Shown here one piece after another: positions 31,674 through 41,019 of a DNA stretch of 64,000 nt. Within the stretch, counting starts at the first letter, position 1. The number at the start of each line of letters is the position of its first letter. The stretch spans positions 33,648,690 to 33,712,689 of the forward strand of contig OZ026530.1 in NCBI GenBank assembly GCA_964019695.1, read 5' to 3'. Below the pieces are notes generated by a model, which saw only the letters and a list, made by a program, of their open reading frames with translations, did no database searches and was not told the origin of the DNA. This stretch comes from Loripinus fragilis (taxonomy: Eukaryota > Mollusca > Bivalvia > Lucinida > Lucinidae). The translations under genes were made by a program, and so were the position numbers.

Positions 31674-31760
31674 ACAGGCTTAGTCGAGCGGTCTACGTCT
31701 TAAATTGCAAATAGTCCGTGGAAAGTTTCAGTTATAATGCCTGAGTTCGAGTCTCAAAGA
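31674..31760 (+). tRNA. tRNA-like segment, left arm of G1
   Basis: TAGTCGAGCGGTCTACGTC resembles box A of class II (Leu/Ser-type) tRNAs. About 60 bases on, GAGTTCGAGTCTC is a box B with four of five T-stem pairs. ATTTTTTTTTC follows. Acceptor strands do not pair. Confidence 0.5.
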
Positions 31761-31889
31761 TTTTTTTTTCTTTTTAGCATATTTTTTTGTTCTTCGAGAA
31801 AACTTGAATTTCTCATGCTTTACGCGAAGGCTTTTTTTCTATTTGGCGTGTGCTCAATTCATTTGCAAACGAATCTATTTCATTCGACG

Positions 31890-32242
31890 CAAAGCAAACA
31901 CCATATCGATGCAGTGCAGATGCAAAAGATTCATCACAAAATGGGCTGACAATATCACTGAACCAGGCAAAGGAAAGGACTTCAACCAAGGCATGCGTGC
32001 CATTGAGCGGATGATGAAGCGAGACCCGAGACTAAAGAGGAGAAACCTGAACGGTCTGGCACGAAAGGGGGTCCAACTGCACGACTTTGAAGTACGTTGA
32101 GTATGTTTTGTCAGTAGACCGTGTATACTGGTTAAAGAAGATCGCGATAGAGGAAGAACATGAGCCAGTGGTGATTGATCTTGCGTCAGAAACAGACTAC
32201 AGCTCCGATACTGACACTGCCAGCGAGACTGAGGGCATATGA
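31890..32242 (+). pseudogene. Unrecognised coding remnant inside G1
   Basis: Frame 1 up to the stop at 32098-32100 reads a basic stretch including WADNITEPGKGKDFNQGMRA, MMKRDPRLKRRNLNG and ARKGVQLHDFE. From about 32085 a second frame carries on to the stop at 32240-32242 with KYVEYVLSVDRVYWLKK, EEEHEPVVIDLA and an acidic tail SSDTDTASETEG. Composition, codon texture and the clean handover suggest one protein broken by a single frameshift, not chance. I do not recognise the family and assign no function. It could be the C-terminal end of the element's own protein or a captured host exon. Confidence 0.45.
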
Positions 32243-32334
32243 AATTAAACGTATCTGAAAGTTAATAAATTACGAAATAAAATACATGCCATGATCAAAA
32301 CATAAAATATAAAAAAAGCTAAAACTCACGCACT

Positions 32335-32385
32335 CACGCAAACACACATACACACGCACGCACGCACACACGTCCGCGCGCGCAT
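32335..32385. repeat. CA/CG-rich simple sequence
   Basis: ACGCAAACACACATACACAC grading into GCACGCACGCACACACG. Confidence 0.8.
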
Positions 32386-32402
32386 TAAAGTAAAAAAAAA
32401 AA

Positions 32403-32492
32403 TGCCTGACCGATACTCGAACTGGCATTGATCTCTTTCACCTTATAAAAAAATATAATTGTGGTGCTGCTTACCCACTGAGCTACAAAGAA
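32403..32492 (-). tRNA. tRNA-like segment, right arm of G1
   Basis: Minus strand: TTGTAGCTCAGTGGGTAAGC is a canonical box A; CCAGTTCGAGTATCGG is box B-like; a run of at least ten T follows (plus strand 32392-32402). T stem and acceptor pair poorly. Confidence 0.5.
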
Positions 32493-32734
32493 CGTTGACT
32501 AAAAGGTTGAAAGTTACCTATATAATGTATTATGTATTATGTAAACACCAATGGTACCGTTTTATAACGGTTTCTACCCATTTCCCCTTTCACGTGCTGT
32601 AATTTCGAATAGTCTGATCTTTGATCCGTCTGAGTTTAAAATTGGCCTATACCTTTTATTGACAATAGACCTCTCCGATTACAGTTATAATTAGTGACGT
32701 CACTGTACTCCATACAAATTTTACCTCTACATGT

Positions 32735-33945
32735 TCAATGTGTTAACAATAATAATGCAAAGTGTGAATAAAAAGGAGTGAAAAGATTACAGAAACAAGA
32801 CATTCCCTTAGCATTTCGGATGGAAAAATGTCTAAGTTCAACAGCCCTAAAATAAGAAATAATAAATATGTTTATCAAATTTGCACACATGTTTAATGTA
32901 TGAAAAATCATTATGCAAAGTTTGAATGTTAAGGAATGAAAACTCTTGGAGTTTCAGATAACACAAACCAGAAACCATCTAAGCATTTCTAACGAAAAAT
33001 GTCTAGGTTCAAGACCCCCCAAAATGAAAATAATATTCATGAAATGTGCATAAAATAGAAAGTGCACATCTTCTATGTGTGAACAATCATTATGCAAAGT
33101 TTGAATATAAATGAATGAATACTGTCTGAGTTACAGATTACACAAACTAGGCACCCTCTAAGCATCTCGGAAGGAAAAAAATGTCTAAGTTCAACACCGT
33201 CCAAAATGTTTTTTTAATGACTTGTGCACAAAATGGAAGGTGCACATCTTCAATTTGTGAACAATCATTATGCAAAGTTTGAATATAAAGTAATGAATAC
33301 TGCTGGAGTTACAGATTACACAAACTAGGCACCCCCTAAGCATTACGGATGGAAAAAATGTCTAAGTTTAACACCCGTCAAATAAATTATGAAATATGCA
33401 CAAAATAGGAGGTGCACATTTTCAATGTGTGAACAATCATAATGAAAAGTATGAATATAAAATAATACAAACTATTGGAGTTTCAGATTACACAAACTAG
33501 GCACCCCCTTAGCAATTCTGATGGTAAAAATGTCTAAGTTCAACACCTGTCAAAATTAGGGAAAAAATGAAACGTGCAAAAATTGGAGGTGCACATCTTC
33601 AATGTGTGAACAATCATTATGTAAAGTAAGAAAATAAATGAATGAAAACTGTTGGAGTTACAGATTACACACACTAGGCACCGCCTAAGCATTTCGGATA
33701 AAACAAATGTCTAGGTTCATTACCCCTAAAATTAAAAAAAAATATGAAACGTGCACAAAATAGGAGGTGCACATCTTCAATATGTGAACAATCATTAGTC
33801 AAAGTTTGAATGAAAAGGAATAAAAAAAACTTTTGGAGTTACAGATTACACAAACTTGGTACCCCTAAAGTGTTACGGACGGACGGACGAACGGACGGAA
33901 TGGACCCACTACTAGACCAGCTTTCGATAAAGCGGCGCAAGTAAA
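32735..33945 (-). mobile_element. Pearl-like tandem-repeat element E1
   Basis: About seven units of 155-180 bp share CAATCATTATGCAAAGTTTG, GAGTTACAGATTACACAAAC, TAGGCACCCCCTAAGCATT and GTCTAAGTTCAACACC. The array is closed by an ACGG tetranucleotide run (33876-33899) and a terminal hairpin (CTTTCGATAAAG, 33921-33932). A 160-180 bp core repeat plus ACGG microsatellite is the published plan of bivalve pearl elements. The same family lies in opposite orientation at 53193-54137. Non-coding. Confidence 0.75.
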
Positions 33946-33949
33946 AACG

Positions 33950-34090
33950 GAGCTTCAGTATCTGAACAATTCGCCTTATTTAACTGAGGTTTAGTAGGAT
34001 ATATCTGACCTACCATTTGTTTAAAATAAAAACAATCAATACGAAGTAAATCATCTAAATATCTTGAGGTGGAGTTACATGTATCCGATA
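33950..34090 (-). pseudogene. Reverse-transcriptase fragment with YLDD box
   Basis: Minus strand: CNSTSRYLDDLLRID, then QIYPTKPQLNKANCSDTEAP. YLDD is the catalytic YxDD motif with both metal-binding aspartates intact. Only about 45 codons survive, wedged against the end of pearl element E1. Same family as 38068-38885. Confidence 0.7.
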
Positions 34091-34665
34091 TTGAAATCAA
34101 GCAATGTATGAAACCACCGAACATCTCAACAGTTAATGAGCTGCCATGACTCTAATAGCTTATTGAAACAGGCACACAATTGCCCATCTGTTAAATGCTG
34201 ATTACTATAAGATGGCTGCCCCCAGATGTTAAGATAAAAACAAAAATACTGCAGCTGTAATAACCTTAACCGATGAAGTAAAGATCTGTGAAATTAAAAC
34301 AATATATAATGTAATTCGATTTATTTTTTTTTAATTCAGCGAAGCGTTTTAAACCATTCACATACACTTTAAAGCCAACAGCGATCGGAGAAAGGCCTCT
34401 ATATATGGCTGAACACACCTATTCGTCGAATAGAAGTGTTTATTTCTGCTTCATTCAGGAAAGCTTTTGTTTTTGGTTTGATTTTGTCACATACCCATAT
34501 GGTGTGGTGGGCCAAGCATAGAACTTTATTGTATCAATTCCTAATCGTTGCCTTCTTTATGTTTTGTGTTCACTCTTAAGTTGTCATTACTTGTTAACGT
34601 ATTCAGGAATTGATAATTATATCTCTGCATCACGTTACTTATTCTTGTCAGTTAATATATTAATC
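34091..34665. other. Spacer
   Basis: No supported feature. Confidence 0.4.
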
Positions 34666-34870
34666 GAGCCTCTGCGTGACAAAACCTACAATTTTGGCTT
34701 TTGTGAAGAGATGACTCAGATCGGCTGTCATCTCTGCAGTCTAAACAGAGGCATCTCTGCCCGCATGGAAAAAGCTAAAATCCTAAGCTGCTTATTTAGC
34801 CCACAGCAAAGACTCTGATCAGACTGGGCAGGTGCCCAGTCTGATTATAGTCCTCTCTGCTCGTAAAATC
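34666..34870 (+). repeat. Family C repeat, diverged copy
   Basis: GAGCCTCTGCGTGACAAAAC starts it; TCTGATCAGACTGGGCAGGT with CCAGTCTGAT and CTCTCTGCTCG follow the family C order (compare 11104 and 39540). Its open frame is not a gene. Confidence 0.55.
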
Positions 34871-35217
34871 ATTGGTTTTGACATGCTTCGGTTCAATCAT
34901 TCTTTTCTTATACAAAAGCTTTCAAAATAATTTATGCATTTATAGTTATATAGGTACGGTGCACAAATGCAACAGCGATTTATATCATCCTTTTAAAATA
35001 AGCATATTCATTACGAGCAAAGTTTGATAAATGGCTGTGTCCTGTTTCAACATTTCTGTCTGCATGCGATAAGACGCGAGTTCATAAAGAACCTTACTAT
35101 TATGAAGCATTGCTGGCGGGGTTTTGAAGTCATTTTATCGCATTTTTGAAAATAATTTATTGTGCTCTGCTGTTGAATTATATGACCTAGTTCACGATGT
35201 AGATGCTGTATTACATA

Positions 35218-35218
<1 letters not shown>
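34871..35218. other. Spacer
   Basis: Unassigned AT-rich sequence left of a CT microsatellite. Confidence 0.35.

Positions 35219-35254
<36 letters not shown>
35219..35254. repeat. (CT)n microsatellite
   Basis: CT dinucleotides with one TTT interruption. Confidence 0.95.
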
Positions 35255-35856
35255 TGCACGCCTAAATTTTGTCTACTGTCAACAGTATGGATCATTATCA
35301 GGCCTGACGTTTTGGAATCTGATGGAAGTAAAAATACTTATTAACATGGCGACCGAAAAAAGGCATGCGGCGCATTTATAACGTTTACGTAGACGCCTAA
35401 CTTTGACCGCAAAAATGCACCAAAATCGCAAACGTTGAGTGCACTATTGGGTGGATATTCAAAGTGACATTTGCAGTCATCTGAAAAAGGAGTGTAATTA
35501 TATATTGGGTTTTCACGGGAGAATCCTCTCAAAGTTTTAAATATCAAAGAAGTAGGCTACTGTATCAAGCATGATGGAAGCTGTAGCCCTAGCAGATTAA
35601 TGGACGGACCCATAAAAACTAGTTTTGTCCCTACATTCACAATTAGATTTTTCTCACGGTAGTTTTGTTAGATATAAGCCAAATAAAATGAGCCTTCTTT
35701 GTTAAATGTTTGTTCAATTAATTAAAACCTCTAGACTTTAATGTATTAAGAATTTCACCATATTTTTTTAATATACCAAATTAAATTTTACCATTCCATT
35801 CATGAATCGTTGTACACTTTTTGATAACATGTTTTTAATTGCAGTGAGGCAAGAAG
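35255..35856. other. Spacer
   Basis: No supported gene. Short frames of 68-85 codons without recognisable motifs. Confidence 0.4.
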
Positions 35857-36407
35857 TCAGTAGTATAGACAACTCGGTAGCTGTACATCAACTAGAATTA
35901 GCAGTAAAACGTGACGCACAGGGTCGTTTATGAAGTTTTGGTAACCAGTAAAAGATAGGAAGCTTGTTATGGTCCTAATCAACACCCCAAACCTAGTTGC
36001 CATATGGAATTGATGCCTTTCAACGACAGGCGCCTCATCAAGCCTGTTAGGTTCATGTGTTTTAGCAGTTCTGAGTTCTAGCTTTAGGGTATTTATATAG
36101 TACCTTTTTTTCAAAACGACCACAATATTGTTAGCAGCCTTATCTGCTGGAGCCACAACAAATTCCTATGGAATTCCTGGATCCCTTTCTTTACATTTCT
36201 AAAAGTGTATTTAGTTTAAGGTAGAAAAAGATCAACATTGTTGCAATAAAATAAAATTATAGCATCAATAATTTTAAAAAGATTTAGTTTCCTTCTATTA
36301 AAGGCATTAGATTCAACATGCTCTCTTTTGCACCAGCGATTACAAAATTCTTCTAAAGAGCCTGCAATTTCCTCACGACATAATTTGAAGTCTATTGTCA
36401 AAGTAAT
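35857..36407 (-). pseudogene. N-terminal region of the reverse-transcriptase protein
   Basis: In transcription order: LCREEIAGSLEEFCNRWC and NLFKIIDAIILFYCNNVDL (36400-36220), then MAPADKAANNIVVV and RYYINTLKLELR (36156-36060), then a worn stretch corresponding to a WLPKLHKRPVKARF-like block. APADKA-NN-VVV followed by LPKLHK is the finger region preceding the catalytic palm. Frames are shifted between blocks. It abuts a family B tail (36408) whose own end is missing, so this is a rearranged junction. Confidence 0.55.
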
Positions 36408-37378
36408 AAAACAAACGTGCATGAAAGAATAACAAAACAAGACAGAAATAACATAAATGATCCACAAAAGAAGCACAGCCTTGGAATGGTCAGTTAAAAT
36501 ATTTTACTGGAGGGCTTAACCCGGTTTAACGGTGCATCAACCTCACTCTTTGTTCAGATGTGGATCAAGACACATCGATGTTTGGTTTGCATGAAAGACC
36601 CCTAACTTATCAAATCATCTCCTAGAACATATAAATCAAGATATAAAAAAGGAGATAAAGCAAAGATAAGGACTCAACAGTAAATAAAACTGAATACCGG
36701 AGTAAAAGAATTCCAACAGGTAAACCCCGGTGGGCCTGACAACAGCCAAAGCATCAGGCCCCTACCATCTCACCAATGTATAAGTCTTTAAGTCGGAACT
36801 GTCATAATGTCTGAAGTCCAACCCACAAGCGTGCAATTGAAGAGGAAAGCAAAAATGCCAACTGTGGTTGGGTTGACCACCAAGCCTGCAGTCTGCAGCA
36901 ATACATTAATGTTAGGCTTAAATGAAATGTATGTGTGGTTCCTGTTGGCCTACCTACCCTAATTTTTTAACCCTACCCTAAACATTAAAATGGTCTTTGG
37001 AGAAAAGATACCTAAAATGGGCACTTTTTCAGATTTTGTCACTATTTCCTTTGTTAAATGTTATAACAAAATTTAATAATTTCCCTACCTACCTACCCTA
37101 AATTTTGTTGGTATGCAACAGGAACCACACATATATTTCATTTAGGCCTAATATAGCCATTTTTTTACAATGGGAAATTATTTTAATGAACTGCGCTGAA
37201 AAATTATAAGAGCCAACAATCTTCTTCAATTCATACACCAAATCACCATAGAATTCAGGTTCCGAAAGTCCTTGGCGCAAGAGAGTTGTTAGTCCAATTT
37301 TGAATTTAGATATCAATTCATAGTATAGTCTATAAAATTTAGAAAAGGTTTTGGGAAGTTTATGATACTGATAGCCTT
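36408..37378 (-). repeat. Family B retroelement, copy 1 (tail plus reverse-transcriptase end)
   Basis: Family B is a second tail family in this window; complete copies end in GATCTTTGCACC then CTTAC and T-rich sequence. This one lacks the last 180 bp or so. Landmarks: TATTTTACTGGAGGGCTTAA, AGATGTGGATCAAGACACAT, CAACAGGTAAACCCCGGTGG. Beyond about 37130 the minus strand encodes ISKFKIGLTTLLRQGLSEPE and FYGDLVYELKKIVG, the reverse-transcriptase C-terminus. Confidence 0.72.
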
Positions 37379-38067
37379 GTTTAATACCAAATTAGGTACA
37401 TAAGCTCTGAGCACACTATACCATGGTATTAATCTGATCACGTGATACGAAAATATTAAATCTAAGGTTTACATGTATATATTTGTTTCGTTAAGAATAC
37501 TTAACGCTGCTGAAACATATCACTATGGACCTGTGCCTTGAAACAAGATAAGTGCATCAAATATTGTTTTCTAGTGGAATTTTACATTATGTCGTCTAGA
37601 TGGGAAATTAACCCTATTCATTATCCAACACTGTTTAGGATCCATAAGACATGAACAGAACTGACGTACAAGATAATGAAACAGCAAACTTTGTATCATT
37701 GAGTCTGTTTATGAGAACAAATGAAAAGAGCAAAAATGATAACGCCCCTAGCATCGGCTTAAGCGGTATTCTGCTTTCAGTCAGAACCAATATTATAAAG
37801 TTGTGAATATTTTCTTTCCATCACTTTGTCTGTCAGATTGAACACCCACAACATATGTTATGATGCAGAAATAAAATTCTTGAACATGCACTTAACATGA
37901 TTAGTAGTAGGTGATGAACAGTGAGGATCCTGATCAACTGACCATCAGAAGTCATCGGGTCTGGATTAGCACTGTTTTCAGAACCTTATAACTTCTGAAC
38001 AGCCAAAAATATCATGTATGGTCTTAAAACATGTATGTGATGCACTAACATATCGGTTGGACAATTC
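37379..38067. other. Spacer
   Basis: AT-rich; no supported feature. Confidence 0.4.
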
Positions 38068-38885
38068 TTTATAAGATTTGGCACCAAGACGTATAGGCAA
38101 ATTTGCAGGAATTCTAATGGGTAGTACTTGTGCTCCCCTGGTTGCAGATTTTTTCTTGTTTTGTTGTGAGAGTGACTTTATGATGTCTCTTTCTGATGAT
38201 GAGCAAGCTGATATGATTAACTCGTTTAACACTACATCCATATGTATGGATAATATTTTAAACATGAAAGTATTTATTTTGATTATATGTTAAGTCCAAT
38301 ATACCCTTCAGACCTCTAAATTAATATAGCCAAGCAACAGACGCAGCATCAGGCACTAACCATCTATACTATAGATTAGTCGTTAAGTCAAAACCGTAGC
38401 CACATTTTAGGACTTGTATTTGACTATTTCAAATGACATCGCTTTTTGCCATTTTTCTTGATAAACGAGACGATTTTGATTTTGAAATTGTCAATTTCCC
38501 AATTTTTGATAGCGATGTTCCTCACTCTACATCCTATGGAGTTTATATTTCTAATATTATAAGTTTATTGGGTTTGCTGGAGCATCTAGTTATGTTGCTG
38601 ATTTTAACACTAGTATTAACTGTTAGCTTAGAAACTTCTTAAACAAGGCTACCAGTACCAAATACTTCGCAAAACGTCTTATTATTAATACTATGATTTG
38701 ATATCTAAAATCTATGTCAGACTTAAATCTCCCTTGCAACAGGAACTTTTAGTACCAGAGCTTAATTTCAACTTAGTGTATAAATTAAAGAAAATCATTG
38801 GCACTAATAAAGTTTCAGCGCAGATTATTAAAATAAGTTCTCATTATGAGCAAATGGTTATACTGTCAAATAACAAAAGTCTAAT
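38068..38885 (+). pseudogene. Reverse-transcriptase pseudogene, palm to C-terminus
   Basis: Plus strand: GILMGSTCAPLVADFFLF and ESDFMMSLSDDEQADMINSF (38100-38225), then CMDNIL where intact relatives have YLDDIL, so the catalytic YxDD is destroyed. After a 100 bp intrusion of family B-like sequence (about 38320-38410), the protein resumes with DKRDDFDFEIVNF, DSDVPHSTSYGVYIS, then ISKIYVRLKSPLQQ, YKLKKIIGTNKVSAQ and IKISSHYEQM. The G-MG-CAPL-AD block is a reverse-transcriptase palm motif. Lineage is uncertain: Penelope-like is my first guess from the APADK and LPKLHK blocks. Confidence 0.68.
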
Positions 38886-39539
38886 AACTTTTTCACGATC
38901 ACCCTGTTCATATTGAATAATAATAACTGGTTTTTCGTCTTCTCCAGAACACATAATAGAAATGGCATTTCCCTTTTTATCTGAATCCATTCCCACAGTG
39001 TGTGGCATACATTTACCGGACTTTCCAAACTTTGTCGCTATTATGTTTTGCAAGTTGTCTAAAGTTAAAATTTAGAAAATGTGAGGTCATTTGTATGGGC
39101 CCGTGGTGGCTTTGTGCCGTCACTTTACTGGAAGCGGCCTAATTGTACCCCTGAGCTTCCCCTGGGTCTGATATTTGCAGTTGTGCTGGAGTTGATCGTT
39201 GTTTTTCACAGAAATATTTTTTCCAGCATACTTTTAACATAACTATGGAGATTTTATTCTTTTCTGACGCGCTACATTTTCACATTAACAAGTTCAAAAT
39301 CAAAGAGCAGGCCTAAAGCGCATCATTTTTTCAGCGTTTTGTTAATATTCAATAAGAACTTAATTCTAGTTACTTATTACTGCGATCATTGATATTTTAT
39401 AATATGTAAAAGCCACAAAAATGAATTTCGCGTTACAATAATTTCGATTTCATTCAGAAACTCTGTGAAAATTGCCAGTGAAACAGGTAAATTGAACATG
39501 TAACTGTAGTCTTTACAAACACATTGTACTTTCTAATAA
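38886..39539. other. Spacer
   Basis: No supported feature. Confidence 0.4.
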
Positions 39540-39712
39540 GCCCCCTCGTGACAAAAACTGTCTAGAGGAATAGTCACAAAGAAATGCACAACCCAGCCTG
39601 CTCAGCTATAGCGACTAGCTAGAAAATTTGAAATTTCGGTTATGGCAAGCTAAAGCATGATACTTTATAATAAGCGAATAGCAAAGATGCTGATCTAACT
39701 GCGCAGTTTTTT
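39540..39712 (+). repeat. Family C repeat, diverged copy
   Basis: CCCCCTCGTGACAAAAACTG, CAGCCTGCTCAGCTATAGCG and TGCTGATCTAACTGCGCAG follow family C order, truncated at the right. Confidence 0.5.
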
Positions 39713-39715
39713 TTC

Positions 39716-40172
39716 ATATTCTGGTCCTTTGGAAATATTGGGTTCTGACAGAAATCAGAATACCCTTTAAGCCGTTGCTAAGGGGCGTGCGAATTGTTGC
39801 AGTTTACATTAGTTATCATCAACAGACTAAATAAAACCGAGTCTGCTGTTTTCTTATATTGTAGGTTCTCTCCATTTCTGAAGGATCCATATTTCCAGAT
39901 TATTTAGAGGTTGCAACAGCTGTCGGTGTTTCTGTGTGGAGTTGGTAATACTTCTCCCCGTGCATCGATAAAGTGTTGATATTTTTTTTATATTCTGGTC
40001 CTACGGAAATATTGGGTTCTGACAGAAAGCAGAATGCCCCTTAAACAGGTGCTGGGGGCGTGAGAATTGTTGTACTTTACACTAGTTTTCATGAGCAGAC
40101 TCAAAAGAACGAGTCTGCTGTTTTCTGATAGTGTAGGTTTTCTCTATTTCTGAAGGAACCGTATTTTCATAT
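39716..40172 (+). repeat. Tandem duplication (two ~190 bp copies)
   Basis: 39716-39906 and 39988-40172 share CATATTCTGGTCCT, GGAAATATTGGGTTCTGACA, CGAGTCTGCTGTTTTC and TATTTCTGAAGG-type words. Offset is about 272 bp. Non-coding. Confidence 0.7.
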
Positions 40173-40179
40173 TATTTGT

Positions 40180-40499
40180 TGTTAGATAAACTCATTGATA
40201 GGGTTCTCTCAAGCCGATGCCATTCACAAAATCATTAGTTGGATAAAAGCTGATGATAATCATTAAATTAATGAAACGCATTGAAGTTGTCGATTTTGAG
40301 TCTAGACTAGCAAACCTTCTATCCCCAGTCTAACACTTTACTTTCTGAGCCGCTGTGTCCCCTGTTCAAACATATGTACGTACAAATATACCCCTTATGT
40401 GTATGGGGTTTAGACATAGACGGTATTACAATAGTAATGTGATAAAGTAAAATGTTATATTTGGCTACAAGAAAGTTTTCATGCTCTTTGTCATTTGCT
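40180..40499. other. Spacer
   Basis: No supported feature. Confidence 0.35.
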
Positions 40500-40890
40500 G
40501 TTTTTGGCAAACAGTCTGGATCTAGATCAGGTCCTACATCAGGTTATGTCCGATCTAGGTCTACACTGCTTTAAAAAATAAAAGAAATCAAACTGTTCAA
40601 TATTTCTTCAGTAATAAGTGTAAAACAGCTTGGATCCACATCAGACCTGACATTATGTCAGGCCTGATCTGGGTCCATTTTTTTGCAAAGAAAAACTTCA
40701 CCCCTTTCAAAACAATACAGGAGAAACATTAGAGTGTTAAACCGTTTGGATTCAGATCTTGTCAGGCATAATGTCAGGCTTGATATGGATCCAAAGTGTT
40801 ATCGACGGTTATTAACTTAAACAAAAAATCTTTCAGGAACATCATCAGAGTTTCAAACAGTTTGGATCTTGATAAGATCCCACATGCATA
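40500..40890. repeat. Array of large palindromes (~115-120 bp period)
   Basis: Four units beginning near 40508, 40628, 40740 and 40855 each carry an imperfect palindrome of the form GGATCCACATCAGACCTGAC with AT at the centre and GTCAGGCCTGATCTGGGTCC on the other side. A further single relative may be at 19690-19750. Each unit could extrude as a hairpin. Confidence 0.65.
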
Positions 40891-41019
40891 TGGACTAAAA
40901 ATAATATTCATTTAATCATTTTACACACATAAATAAGATATTTTGTCTATTGAAGAAATATTTGTCTTGTTAGTAAAATTAAGACCGAATAATCTATATT
41001 AAAAAAAGTAAATAAGGAT

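Larger units (their letters stand above)
31504..32651. mobile_element. Inverted-repeat element with convergent tRNA-like ends (G1)
   Basis: The outer ends TATAGGCCAATTTTGACCTC (31504 onward) and the inverse at 32651 share about 40 bp well, including CAGACGGATCAAAGGTCAGAC with one or two changes. Each arm of about 250 bp ends internally in a tRNA-like segment (31674-31760 plus, 32403-32492 minus) with its T-run facing the centre. The 640 bp core holds a broken coding region (31890-32242) and a CA/CG-rich stretch (32335-32385). I know of no named transposon class with this plan. Possible readings are a TIR transposon that captured tRNA-derived sequences at both arms, or two inverted tRNA-derived SINEs whose flanks are also inverted. 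Confidence 0.6.

Noticed and set aside
31674..31760. Functional tRNA-Leu/Ser gene
   Set aside because: Box A, box B and terminator are present but acceptor strands do not pair.
36216..36476. Single 86-codon minus-strand protein
   Set aside because: It is a fusion by chance of a family B tail frame with the N-terminal reverse-transcriptase region; annotated as two pieces.
40500..40890. CRISPR-like array
   Set aside because: Only four large palindromic units of variable sequence, no short invariant repeat with spacers, in eukaryotic DNA.
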